A stretch of DNA of 64,000 nucleotides from NCBI RefSeq assembly GCF_010104355.1, contig NZ_CP044972.1, positions 744,001-808,000 on the forward strand. Direction: 5' to 3'. Both the position numbers and the translations under genes were made by a program. This document shows positions 1-8,438 of this stretch, one piece after another. This stretch comes from Hydrogenophaga sp. PBL-H3. GTDB taxonomy: Bacteria; Pseudomonadota; Gammaproteobacteria; Burkholderiales; Burkholderiaceae_C. How positions within the stretch are numbered: position 1 is the stretch's first letter; each line of letters begins with the position of its first letter. The notes below the pieces were generated by a model. It was not told the DNA's origin and made no database searches. It worked only from the letters and a program-made list of their open reading frames with translations.

Positions 1-54
1 GGCGCCTACATTTTTTGAATTGCTAACTTTCCGCAGCTTCTCTGCGTTACCTGG

Positions 55-2055
55 ATGGATGCCGCTGAGATGAACGTGAACAGAGCGCACTACCAGGACA
101 CGATCACTGAATTCCTGCAGACCTCTCCAGACGCAATCTGCGGAGTTTTGGCCAGTCGCAGCGACTTTGCTGTTGAACGTCCGCAGATGCAGGCATGGCG
201 GGAACAGGTCGATTTGCTACAACCCGTGCTTGCGCCTTATGCAGGTCGGGGTCATGTGTTCTTCGAGTTTGTACTGCCCCGCATCGGCAGACGCGTCGAT
301 GTCGTGTTGGTCATTCAACAACTTGTGTTCGTGCTTGAATTCAAGGTTGGTGAAACCGAGTTTCAACGCCATGCGATTGATCAGGTCTGGGACTACGCGT
401 TAGACCTGAAGAACTTTCACGAACCATCGCACGGGGTGCCTATCGTGCCGGTGCTGGTCGCAACGCGAGCCCCCACAAGTGACTTGCGGTACGAGTCACC
501 CGCTGGAGACGAGGTGTACTCACCTCTGAGGGTCGGTTCGCAGCAGTTGGCGCCATTGCTGGACTTGTATCTCGCGGGTGTTGCTGGCGTACCAATTGAG
601 GGTGCTGCGTGGGGGGCAGGTCGCTACAGTCCAACCCCCACAATCATCGAAGCGGCGCGAGCGTTGTATAGCGGACACTCGGTCGCCGACATATCAAGAA
701 GCGATGCAGGTGTATCCAATCTGACCCGTACCTCCAATTACCTGAGCGCCGTTATTGCTGACGCCCAGCAACACGGTAGAAAGGTTGTCTGCCTATTGAC
801 CGGTGTACCAGGTGCCGGCAAAACGCTGGTTGGTTTGGATATAGCTACACAGCACATGGATGCGACCAGTGCGCTGCACAGCGTTTTCTTGTCGGGCAAC
901 GGTCCGTTGGTTGCCATACTCCGCGAAGCGTTGGCCCGGGACCACGTTCAGCGCGAACGCCAAGCTGGTCGGTCGCTCACAAAGAGCGTGGCTCGTCGCC
1001 AAGTAGAGACCTTCATCCAGAACGTCCACCACTTCCGGGATGATTGCCTCGTCAATCCAGGCGCGCCACCCGAGCATGTAGCCATCTTTGACGAAGCGCA
1101 ACGCGCTTGGAACCGCGAGCAGACCGTTGCTTTCATGACGCGCAAAAAGGGGCAGCCTGACTTCGATGCATCGGAGCCCGAATATCTCCTGTCATGCATG
1201 GATCGACACACCGACTGGGCTGTAGTCCTCTGCCTTGTAGGGGGAGGACAGGAAATCAATACTGGAGAGGCAGGAATTTCTGAATGGATCGATGCGTTGC
1301 GTACACGCTACCCGCATTGGTCCGTGCACATATCGCCGCGCTTGCAAGAATCAGAGTATGCGTCGGGAGCTGCACTCGAAGCACTCCAAAGCCATGATCT
1401 GGTTCATCTCGATGAGGCGCTACACCTCAGCGTCTCGATGCGCTCGTTCCGAGCTGAGCGGGTATCGGACTGGGTTAAGTTCGTGCTCGATCTAGAAGTT
1501 CAGAAGGCTCAGGACACCTTGCGGGATCTGCTCCCGCGCTACCCGATCGTGGTGACTCGTAACCTTGCCTCTGCTAAGGCGTGGGTCAAGGCGAATGCGC
1601 GGGGTAGCGAGCGCTTCGGCTTGGTCGTGTCCTCCCAAGCGCAGCGGCTCAAGCCACATGCCATCGATGTGCGGGTTCCAGTGGATCCAGTTCATTGGTT
1701 CTTGAGTCCTAAGGACGATGTGCGCTCGTCCTACTACTTGGAAGATGCGGCTACCGAGTTCCACGTACAAGGTTTGGAGTTGGACTGGGCCTGCGTCGTA
1801 TGGGATGCAGACTTTCGCAAGGTGGACCAAGCCTGGGATCACTGGTCATTCGTAGGTAGTCGTTGGCAACGGGTGCGCAAGGCTGAGCGACAAACCTATT
1901 TGAAGAATGCCTACAGGGTTCTTCTCACTCGCGCCCGTCAAGGAATGGCGCTCGTGATACCCGGAGGCAGTGAGGAAGATCCCACTCGAGATCCGAGCTT
2001 CTACGACGCGACCTATTCCTATCTTCAATCGATCGGCGTTCCGACCTTGGATTGA
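55..2055 (+). CDS. PD-(D/E)XK-like nuclease / DUF2075 helicase fusion protein
   Basis: The 666-residue product has two parts. Residues about 60-130 hold an Asp82 ... Glu95-Phe-Lys97 pattern on two predicted beta strands, as in PD-(D/E)XK nucleases. From about residue 240 there is a DUF2075 (Schlafen-like, superfamily 1 related) helicase/ATPase: Walker A GVPGAGKT at 250-257, Walker B DEAQ at 346-349, a motif V-like segment near 568-575 and an arginine-containing motif VI YRVLLTRARQG at 620-630. The expected role is ATP-driven action on DNA or RNA coupled to cleavage; a phage-defence role is my inference. GC content is clearly lower by eye than in the rest of the window, which suggests transfer. 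No good ribosome site precedes ATG 55, and ATG 70 is an alternative start. Its 3' end overlaps the convergent next gene by 31 nt. Confidence 0.8.
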   Translation: MDAAEMNVNRAHYQDTITEFLQTSPDAICGVLASRSDFAVERPQMQAWREQVDLLQPVLAPYAGRGHVFFEFVLPRIGRRVDVVLVIQQLVFVLEFKVGETEFQRHAIDQVWDYALDLKNFHEPSHGVPIVPVLVATRAPTSDLRYESPAGDEVYSPLRVGSQQLAPLLDLYLAGVAGVPIEGAAWGAGRYSPTPTIIEAARALYSGHSVADISRSDAGVSNLTRTSNYLSAVIADAQQHGRKVVCLLTGVPGAGKTLVGLDIATQHMDATSALHSVFLSGNGPLVAILREALARDHVQRERQAGRSLTKSVARRQVETFIQNVHHFRDDCLVNPGAPPEHVAIFDEAQRAWNREQTVAFMTRKKGQPDFDASEPEYLLSCMDRHTDWAVVLCLVGGGQEINTGEAGISEWIDALRTRYPHWSVHISPRLQESEYASGAALEALQSHDLVHLDEALHLSVSMRSFRAERVSDWVKFVLDLEVQKAQDTLRDLLPRYPIVVTRNLASAKAWVKANARGSERFGLVVSSQAQRLKPHAIDVRVPVDPVHWFLSPKDDVRSSYYLEDAATEFHVQGLELDWACVVWDADFRKVDQAWDHWSFVGSRWQRVRKAERQTYLKNAYRVLLTRARQGMALVIPGGSEEDPTRDPSFYDATYSYLQSIGVPTLD

Positions 2056-2474
2056 GTCGGAGTGGGCTTCTCCCGGCTATGCGGCCTCACCCCCCACCAA
2101 GCCACCCCCACCGCCACCGCAAACCCCGTGTACCCCGCCACAAACACCCACCAAGGCGCTTCCCAGTACAACAGGCGCGACAACCAGTGCTCGATGAAGC
2201 TTTCGCGGTAGCCGCTTTGGCCGGCGAGGCGGCGCAGGTCTTGTTCCCACACGGTCAGGGGGCATAGCTGGCCGAGCCAGGCCTGGGCGGCGATGAAGAC
2301 CATCAGGGCCAGGTGGGTGAGGCGCAAGCCGAAGTGGCGCACCCAGCGCCAGCCCAGGGCGCCGCCGATCAAGACGAGGGGCAGCAGGCCGACCACGAAC
2401 AGCACGATGCCCACGTGCAGCGCGAGGATGGCGTCGGCGAGCCACAGGGCTGTGGCGGGGCTCAGGTGGGTCAT
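2025..2474 (-). CDS. DUF2784 family membrane protein
   Basis: A 149-residue predicted inner-membrane protein with about four hydrophobic segments (near residues 10-30, 38-60, 62-78 and 112-132). The segment LCPLTVWEQDLRRLAG is typical of DUF2784, a family of unknown function. I chose ATG 2474 (MTHLSPATALW) because the upstream in-frame extension runs through the terminator at 2499-2532 and lacks family-like sequence. It is convergent with and overlaps the nuclease-helicase gene at its 3' end. No function can be assigned. Confidence 0.85.
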   Translation of the reverse strand: MTHLSPATALWLADAILALHVGIVLFVVGLLPLVLIGGALGWRWVRHFGLRLTHLALMVFIAAQAWLGQLCPLTVWEQDLRRLAGQSGYRESFIEHWLSRLLYWEAPWWVFVAGYTGFAVAVGVAWWGVRPHSREKPTPTQSKVGTPID

Positions 2475-2498
2475 GCGGCCATGGTACGGGGGCAGGCG

Positions 2499-2532
2499 AA
2501 AAAAAACCGCCAGCACACAAGGTGTTGGCGGC
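2499..2532 (-). terminator. Rho-independent terminator of the liv operon
   Basis: Read on the minus strand, a 10-bp GC-rich stem (one A-C mismatch, 5-nt loop, arms at 2522-2531 and 2507-2516) is followed by eight U residues. It lies 55 nt beyond the livK stop codon, where the transporter operon would be expected to end, and upstream of the DUF2784 start. Confidence 0.85.
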
Positions 2533-2586
2533 TGCACGCATGGCCTGCCGAAGCAGGCAACGTGTCATTCGTTGATCACACAGCGT

Positions 2587-3762
2587 TCACTTGCCGGTGT
2601 CGATCTTCATGTATTCAGAGACGACTTTCCAGCGGTTGTCCTGCAGTTGCGAGAGGCGCGTGGAGTTGCTGCCCAGGCGCTTGGTGGGGCTGAAGGTCAT
2701 CTCGGCGCTGCCGAAGATGTCGGGCGGGATGGTCATGGTGTCCATGGCCTTGATGAAGCTCTCGGTGGTCAGGTTGTTGCCGGCCTTGCCCGCGGCGCGC
2801 AGGAAGGTGTCCACCAGCGAATAGCCATACACCGAGAACACGGTGGGGTCTTCGTTGAACTTGGTCTTGTACTTGTTGGCCCAGAAACGGATGGGTTGCG
2901 AGGCTTCGTCGGTGTAGGGGTTCTGCACCGTCATGGTGGCGTACAGGCCGTTCATGGCCGGGCCGCCGAGCTTGTGGATCAGGTCGGTGTAGGCGGCACT
3001 CGACCCGATGAAGGTGGGGTTGAAGCCCAGGCGCTTGGCCGTGGCAATGCCGCCGATGGTCTCGCGGATGATGGTGCCGAGCACGACCATGTCGCAGCCG
3101 CTGGCCTGCAGTTTCTGCATCTGTGAGGCGAAGTCGGTGGCGCCGCGCTTGTAGCTGGTTTCTTCCGCCAGCGTCATGCCGATGCCCTTGAGGCCGTCCT
3201 CGGCGCCGCGCTTCACTTCCAGGCCGAACTCGTCGTCCTGGTACATGGTGCAGACCTTCTTGGCGCCTTTTTCCTTCACCAGCTTGGGCACGGCGATCTT
3301 CATCTGGTCGTAGTAGGTGGCGGCAAAGCTGTACTTGAGCTTGTGGAAGGGCTCATACATTTCGCGTGCGGCCGTCACAGGGAAGAAGTTGATCACGTTC
3401 TTCTGGAATTGCACCGGCATGGCGGCCATGTTTTGCGCGGTACCGATGTGGCCGACCATGGCGAAGATCTTGTCCTGGTTCACCAGCTTCTGCGCGGCCA
3501 GCACGGCGCGGCGCGGGTCGTAGGCCGAGTCTTCCACCAGCAGCTTGATCTTGCGGCCGTTGATGCCGCCTTGTTCGTTGACCTCGTCCACGCGCAGCAT
3601 CATGCCCAGGCGCACCTGCTTGCCAAAGCCGGCAATGGGGCCCGAGAGATCCTGAATGGAGCCCAGGACGATTTCGTCCTTGCTCACGCCTTGCGCCTGC
3701 GCCAGCGCAGCGCCGCTGCCCAGGGCAAGCAGGGCGGCAACCAATGTCAGTCGGGTTTTCAT
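2587..3762 (-). CDS. livK: Branched-chain amino acid-type ABC transporter substrate-binding protein
   Basis: A 391-residue periplasmic binding protein of the Leu/Ile/Val (LivK, peripla_BP_6) family. Residues 1-21 form a signal peptide ending in ALA-Q. The mature part begins with a family-like stretch (KDEIVLGSIQDLSGPIAGFG) and continues as a two-lobe type I binding fold. It is the last gene of a minus-strand operon with livHMGF and an acyl-CoA ligase, 48 nt after the ligase. An AGGAGA ribosome site lies 8 nt before the ATG. Members of this family also bind aromatic acids, amides and other carboxylates, and the co-transcribed ligase makes a non-amino-acid substrate plausible. Confidence 0.9.
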   Translation of the reverse strand: MKTRLTLVAALLALGSGAALAQAQGVSKDEIVLGSIQDLSGPIAGFGKQVRLGMMLRVDEVNEQGGINGRKIKLLVEDSAYDPRRAVLAAQKLVNQDKIFAMVGHIGTAQNMAAMPVQFQKNVINFFPVTAAREMYEPFHKLKYSFAATYYDQMKIAVPKLVKEKGAKKVCTMYQDDEFGLEVKRGAEDGLKGIGMTLAEETSYKRGATDFASQMQKLQASGCDMVVLGTIIRETIGGIATAKRLGFNPTFIGSSAAYTDLIHKLGGPAMNGLYATMTVQNPYTDEASQPIRFWANKYKTKFNEDPTVFSVYGYSLVDTFLRAAGKAGNNLTTESFIKAMDTMTIPPDIFGSAEMTFSPTKRLGSNSTRLSQLQDNRWKVVSEYMKIDTGK

Positions 3763-3810
3763 CTTGTGTGTCTCCTGGGGTGGTGGTCGGGTGAGGGGTA
3801 GAGAACGGGG

Positions 3811-5667
3811 TCAGCTGTACATTGCGTTGATCTGCGGCTCGTACTTGGTCTGCACCAGCTTGCGTTTGAGCTTCATGGTGGGCGTGAGTTCTTCGTCTTC
3901 TGCGCTGAGCTGGGTGTCGAGCAGGAAGAACTTCTTGATCTGTTCCACCCGGGCAAATTTCTTGTTCACGCGATCGATCTCGGTCTGGATCAGCGCCTGC
4001 ACTTCGGGCGCCTTGGTGAGGCTGGCGTAGTTGGAAAACGGCACATCGTTGTCCTGCGCATACTTCTCCACGTTTTCCTGGTCGATCATGATGATGACGG
4101 TGAGGTAGGGCTTCTTGTCACCGATCACCACGGCGTCTGTCACGTAAGGCGAAAACTTGAGTTCGTTCTCCAGTTCGCTTGGCGTGATGTTCTTGCCGCC
4201 TGCGGTGATGATGATGTCTTTCATGCGGTCGGTGATGCGGAAAAACCCTTCCTCATCCACCACGCCCACATCGCCCGTGTGCAGCCATCCCTCGGCGTCG
4301 ATGGTCTCGGCGGTTTTCTCGGGCAGGTTCAGGTAGCCCATGAACACGTTGGGGCCGCGCACCAGGATTTCACTGGTCACCGGGTCGAGCTTGACCTCGT
4401 TGTAGCTGGCCGCGGGGCCGATGCTGCCGGGCTTGATGCGCTCGGCCGGAATGCCGGTGGAGGCGCCGCAGGTTTCAGTCATGCCCCACACCTCCAGCAT
4501 GGGCACGCCCAGCGCCAGGTACCAGCGCACCAGCTCGGGCGAAATGGGTGCCGCCCCGGTGACGAGAAAGCGTGCCTTGTGGATGCCGATGAGCTTGCGC
4601 ACGTTGTTGAGCACCAGCGTGCGCGCGACATGAAACTGCAATCGCAGACCGCCGGGCACCGGCTTGCCGGCCATCACCAGATCGGCCACCTGCTGGCCCA
4701 CGCCGATGGCCCAGCCGTAGGCGGCCTGCTGGATCTTGCCGGCTTCTTTGAGCGTGATCATCACGCCCGAATAAAACTTTTCCCACACGCGCGGCACGGC
4801 GGTGAACACCGTGGGCGCGATCTCGCGCACGTTCTCCGGCACAGTCTCGGGGTTCTCCACGAAGTTGAGCTTGGCCCCGGTGTAGAGCGAAAAATATTCG
4901 CCGCCCATGCGCTCGGCAATGTGGCACAGCGGCAGGAAACACATGCACTCGTCGCTCTCGCTGCGGGCAATCAGCGTGTTGTAGCCCCGCACGGTGTAGA
5001 CCAGTCCCTTGTGCGAATGCATGGCGCCCTTGGGGCGGCCCGTGGTGCCCGAGGTGTAGACCAGGATCGCCAGTTCGTCGGGCTTGCAGGCGGCCACGCG
5101 CGCCTCCAGCATGCCGGGGTGCTGCTGCAGGTGGGCACGGCCCAGCTCGCGCAGCTGCATCAGGCTGATCACCTGCGGGTCGTTGAGCTCGCGCAGGCCT
5201 TCCATGTCTTCCACGACTATTCTGCGCAGGCGAGGCAGGTGCTCGCGCACCTCCAGTGCCTTGTCCAGCTGCTCGTCGTTTTCCACGAAGAGCACGGTGG
5301 TGCCCGAGTCGGCGCAGAGGTACTGCACCTGCTCGGCCGCGTCGGTGGGGTAGATGCCGTTGGAGATGCCGCCCACACTCAGCACGGCGATGTCGCACAG
5401 CACCCACTCGATGGTGGTGTTGGAGAGGATGGACGCGGTCTCCCGCGCCTCAAACCCGATGGCCATCAGGCCGTGGGCGATCTCGCGCACCGCGTCACCG
5501 GTCTGGTTCCAGCTCCAGCTGCGCCAGATGCCGAACTCCTTCTGCCGCATCCACACGTTGGGCCCACGTTGCTTCACACCGTTCCAGAACAGAGCCGGAA
5601 TGGTGTCGCCTTCCAGCACCACCTTGTTTTGCGGCTGGATGCCGGAGAGGTCCCAGAGGTTGCTCAT
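3811..5667 (-). CDS. Long-chain-type acyl-CoA ligase (AMP-forming)
   Basis: A 618-residue AMP-dependent synthetase of the long-chain FadD15-like class. The P-loop-like motif YTSGTTGRPKG is at residues 204-214; a WGMTET adenylate motif and a TGDVG ... DRMKDIIITAGGKNI hinge follow. The enzyme should activate a carboxylic acid to its acyl-CoA using ATP. It starts 3 nt after the livF stop, so it is translated with the transporter, and livK follows. This ligase-in-transporter layout is common in Burkholderiales and suggests the imported acid is thioesterified on entry. The real substrate cannot be read from the sequence. Confidence 0.9.
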   Translation of the reverse strand: MSNLWDLSGIQPQNKVVLEGDTIPALFWNGVKQRGPNVWMRQKEFGIWRSWSWNQTGDAVREIAHGLMAIGFEARETASILSNTTIEWVLCDIAVLSVGGISNGIYPTDAAEQVQYLCADSGTTVLFVENDEQLDKALEVREHLPRLRRIVVEDMEGLRELNDPQVISLMQLRELGRAHLQQHPGMLEARVAACKPDELAILVYTSGTTGRPKGAMHSHKGLVYTVRGYNTLIARSESDECMCFLPLCHIAERMGGEYFSLYTGAKLNFVENPETVPENVREIAPTVFTAVPRVWEKFYSGVMITLKEAGKIQQAAYGWAIGVGQQVADLVMAGKPVPGGLRLQFHVARTLVLNNVRKLIGIHKARFLVTGAAPISPELVRWYLALGVPMLEVWGMTETCGASTGIPAERIKPGSIGPAASYNEVKLDPVTSEILVRGPNVFMGYLNLPEKTAETIDAEGWLHTGDVGVVDEEGFFRITDRMKDIIITAGGKNITPSELENELKFSPYVTDAVVIGDKKPYLTVIIMIDQENVEKYAQDNDVPFSNYASLTKAPEVQALIQTEIDRVNKKFARVEQIKKFFLLDTQLSAEDEELTPTMKLKRKLVQTKYEPQINAMYS

Positions 5668-5670
5668 GTC

Positions 5671-6459
5671 TTATCTCCAGTTCTTCTTCTTCTTCCAGCG
5701 CCGGTCGGCGCGCACGCCTTCCTCCTTCATGCCGAGGTAGAACTCCTTGATGTCGTCCTTCTCGCGCAGGTGGGCGCAGGTGTCTTCCATCACGATGCGG
5801 CCGTTTTCCAGCACGTAGCCGTAGTCGGAGGCATTGAGGGCCATGTTGGCGTTTTGCTCCACCAGCAAGATGGTGGTGCCGCGCTCGCGGTTGATGCGAA
5901 CCACGATCTCGAAGATCTCCTTGGTCAGCTTCGGGGAGAGGCCCAGGCTGGGTTCGTCGAGCAGGATCAGGTCGGGGTTGGCCATGAGCGCACGGCTGAT
6001 GGCCAGCATCTGCTGCTGCCCGCCCGAGAGCAGGCCGGCATCTTGCGCGGCGCGCTCGCGCAGGATGGGAAAGTAGTTGAACACCGCCTCCATGTCGCGC
6101 GCCACGCCGTCGCGGTCCTTGCGGGTGTAGGCGCCCATCAGCAGGTTGTCGCGCACCGAGAGCAGGGCAAACACCTCGCGCCCTTCGGGCACATGGCTCA
6201 GGCCCTGCTGCACGATGAAGGCCGGGTCTTGCGCGGTGATGTTCTCGCCCTTGAACTCGATCGAACCCTTGCGCGGGTCGATGATGCCGCTGATGGTTTT
6301 CAGGATGGTGGTCTTGCCCGCGCCGTTGGAGCCGAGCACGGTGGCGATCTCGCTGCGGCGCACCTGCAGGCTCACGCCGCGGATGGCCTTGATCGGGCCG
6401 TAGGCGCTCTCGACGTTGAGCAGTTTCAGGACCGGTGCGTCTGTGGTGGCAAAGCTCAT
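5671..6459 (-). CDS. livF: Branched-chain amino acid-type ABC transporter ATP-binding protein LivF
   Basis: A 262-residue ABC ATPase of the LivF type. Walker A GSNGAGKT is at residues 43-50, followed by the signature SGGQQQ and Walker B LILLDEPSLGL. It pairs with LivG to energise the LivHM permease. ATG 6459 overlaps the livG stop by 4 nt (ATGA), indicating translational coupling; a longer reading frame upstream is only antisense-free read-through of livG in another frame. The acyl-CoA ligase begins 3 nt after its stop. Confidence 0.92.
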   Translation of the reverse strand: MSFATTDAPVLKLLNVESAYGPIKAIRGVSLQVRRSEIATVLGSNGAGKTTILKTISGIIDPRKGSIEFKGENITAQDPAFIVQQGLSHVPEGREVFALLSVRDNLLMGAYTRKDRDGVARDMEAVFNYFPILRERAAQDAGLLSGGQQQMLAISRALMANPDLILLDEPSLGLSPKLTKEIFEIVVRINRERGTTILLVEQNANMALNASDYGYVLENGRIVMEDTCAHLREKDDIKEFYLGMKEEGVRADRRWKKKKNWR

Positions 6460-7295
6460 GCTTTCACCCCCACGGTGACAGGCTTGTGGTTTTCGCGGCG
6501 CAGGCTGGAGACGTCGTCCATCGAGCCCAGGTAAGCCTCGATCACGCCGGGGTCGCTCTGCACCTGCGCCGGCGTGCCCGAGGCCAGCTCGGTGCCCATG
6601 CTCATGGCCAGCACCCGGTCGGAGACCTTGGAGACCAGGCTCATGTCGTGCTCCACCATCAGCACCGTGATGCCGAGTTCGTTCTTGATGTCGGTGATCC
6701 AGAACGCCATGTCTTCGGTCTCCTCCACGTTCAGCCCTGAGGACGGCTCGTCGAGCAGCAGCAGCTTGGGTTCGGTGCACAGCGCACGCGCGAGCTCCAC
6801 TACCTTGCGCACGCCATACGGCAGGCCGGCCACCATGGATTCGCGGTGGTGCTGCAAGTCGAGCAGGTCGATGACGTGCTCCACCTTCTCGCGCGCCTCG
6901 ATCTCGGCCGCGCGGGTCTTGCCGGTGAAGAAGAGTTCGCCCCACAACCCGGTCTTGCGGTGCGTGTGGCGGCCGATCAGCAGGTTCTGCAGCACGGTGG
7001 CGTGCTCGAACAGTTCGATGTTCTGAAAGGTGCGCGCAATGCCGAGGTTGGCGATCTGGTGCGGCGCCTGGTCGGTCAGGCGCAGCATGCCCTCGGGCCC
7101 GGCGAAGTCGATGGTGCCGGTGGTGGGCGTGTAGATGCGGCTGATCAGGTTGAAGACCGTGGTCTTGCCCGCGCCGTTGGGACCGATCAGGGTGAAAACC
7201 TCGCCACGCTTCACGTCGAAGCTCACGTTGTTGACCGCCAGCACGCCGCCGAAGCGCACGCTCAGGTTCTTGGCCGAAAGGAGGATGTCGTTCAT
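6456..7295 (-). CDS. livG: Branched-chain amino acid-type ABC transporter ATP-binding protein LivG
   Basis: A 279-residue ABC ATPase of the LivG type, with Walker A GPNGAGKT at residues 38-45, a LivG-like insert rich in charged residues around 95-125, and Walker B LLLLDEPSSGL. The C-terminal region AYLGSMDD resembles the LivG-family tail. ATG 7295 lies 5 nt after the livM stop. It forms the second nucleotide-binding subunit of the transporter. Confidence 0.92.
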   Translation of the reverse strand: MNDILLSAKNLSVRFGGVLAVNNVSFDVKRGEVFTLIGPNGAGKTTVFNLISRIYTPTTGTIDFAGPEGMLRLTDQAPHQIANLGIARTFQNIELFEHATVLQNLLIGRHTHRKTGLWGELFFTGKTRAAEIEAREKVEHVIDLLDLQHHRESMVAGLPYGVRKVVELARALCTEPKLLLLDEPSSGLNVEETEDMAFWITDIKNELGITVLMVEHDMSLVSKVSDRVLAMSMGTELASGTPAQVQSDPGVIEAYLGSMDDVSSLRRENHKPVTVGVKA

Positions 7296-7300
7296 GGTGT

Positions 7301-8377
7301 TCACTTCAGACGGTCGGACTTCTGGAAGCTCTTCTGCCGCTTGAACATGCCCTTGCGATAGAACGGGAACAGCTGGAAATACGCGCGGATCTTGAGCCAG
7401 CGGCCGTACAGGCCCATGGGCTCGAACAGCACGAAGGCGATCAGCACCAGGCCGTACACCGTGCCCTGCAGGCCGGCCGCCTGGCCAATGGCCGCGGGCA
7501 AGAAGTCCTTGCCCAGCGCAATGAGCTGCGGCATCACGATGAGGAAGATGGCACCGAGGAACGCGCCGTGGATCGAGCCCAGACCGCCGATCACCACCAT
7601 GAGCAGCAGATCGATCGACTGGATGATGCTGAACTGCTCGGGCGAGAGGAACTGGATCTTGTGCGCGTACAGCGCGCCGCCAATGCCCGCGAGCGCGGCC
7701 GAGAGCGCGAAGCTCATGGTCTTGTAGCGCGCGAGGTGGATGCCCATGCTTTGCGCCGAAATCTCCGAGTCGCGGATGGCGACAAACGCGCGCCCGGTGC
7801 TCGATCGCATGAGGTTGGCAATGGCCAGCGTGGCCAGCACCGTGACCACCAGGCACAAGAAGTAGAACTCGTTGGTGGAGTCCAGCTCCCAGCCGAAGAG
7901 GCTTGGGTACTTCACCATCAGGCCGGAGTTGCCGCCGGTCACGTGCTCCCAGCGCGCCATGACCTCTTCAACGATGAAACCGAAGGCCAGCGTGGCCATG
8001 CCGAGGTAGATGCCCTTGACCCGCAGTGCCGGCAGACCCACCACCATGCCCACGGCGGCCGAGAGCAGGCCGGCGCAGGCCAGCGCCAGCGGAAACGGGA
8101 TGCCCGCGTTGACCATGATGGCCTGCGTGTACGCGCCCACACCCAGAAAGGCCGCGTGGCCGAGCGAAAAGAGGCCGGTGAAGCCAGCCAGCAGCATCAA
8201 CCCGAGGCCCACCACCGAATAGATCAGCACGAAGGTGAGTTGCGCGAGCCAGTACTCCTGAATCACCCACGGCGCGGTCACGAGAAAGAGGCCCAGCAGG
8301 CTGTACCAGAAGGTCTGCCCGCCGTGTTTGGCCAGGCGGATATCTTGGTTGTAGTCGGTCTTGAAAAGAAAGCGCAT
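7301..8377 (-). CDS. livM: Branched-chain amino acid-type ABC transporter permease LivM
   Basis: A 358-residue integral membrane permease of the LivM (BPD_transp_2) family with many hydrophobic segments. The cytoplasmic coupling region reads RAFVAIRDSEISAQSMGI, the family EAA-like loop. I start it at ATG 8377; an in-frame TTG at 8386 would add three residues. It is separated from livH by 61 nt containing a palindromic repeat. It pairs with LivH to form the channel. Confidence 0.9.
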   Translation of the reverse strand: MRFLFKTDYNQDIRLAKHGGQTFWYSLLGLFLVTAPWVIQEYWLAQLTFVLIYSVVGLGLMLLAGFTGLFSLGHAAFLGVGAYTQAIMVNAGIPFPLALACAGLLSAAVGMVVGLPALRVKGIYLGMATLAFGFIVEEVMARWEHVTGGNSGLMVKYPSLFGWELDSTNEFYFLCLVVTVLATLAIANLMRSSTGRAFVAIRDSEISAQSMGIHLARYKTMSFALSAALAGIGGALYAHKIQFLSPEQFSIIQSIDLLLMVVIGGLGSIHGAFLGAIFLIVMPQLIALGKDFLPAAIGQAAGLQGTVYGLVLIAFVLFEPMGLYGRWLKIRAYFQLFPFYRKGMFKRQKSFQKSDRLK

Positions 8378-8393
8378 GTTTCTCAATCAGTTG

Positions 8394-8429
8394 GGGTCAG
8401 AGCACATCGCTGCGCGAGTGGTCTGACCC
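8394..8429. repeat. REP-like palindrome between livH and livM
   Basis: A near-perfect hairpin: outer arms 8394-8405 and 8418-8429 pair with one G-G mismatch, and inner arms 8407-8410 and 8414-8417 close on a 3-nt loop. The arm core GGGTCAGAGCAC resembles small intergenic palindromes I associate with Comamonadaceae genomes. A half copy (GCTCTGACCCAA) lies after htpX at 34848-34859. In this operon it could act as an RNA stabiliser or attenuator between livH and livM. Confidence 0.7.
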
Positions 8430-8438
8430 ACAAGCCAT

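Noticed and set aside
4279..6534. A 751-codon open frame on the plus strand opposite the ligase and livF genes
   Set aside because: It is antisense to strongly conserved genes. In this GC-rich genome the complement of real genes is often free of stop codons. The predicted product is low-complexity His/Ala/Gly-rich with no domain.
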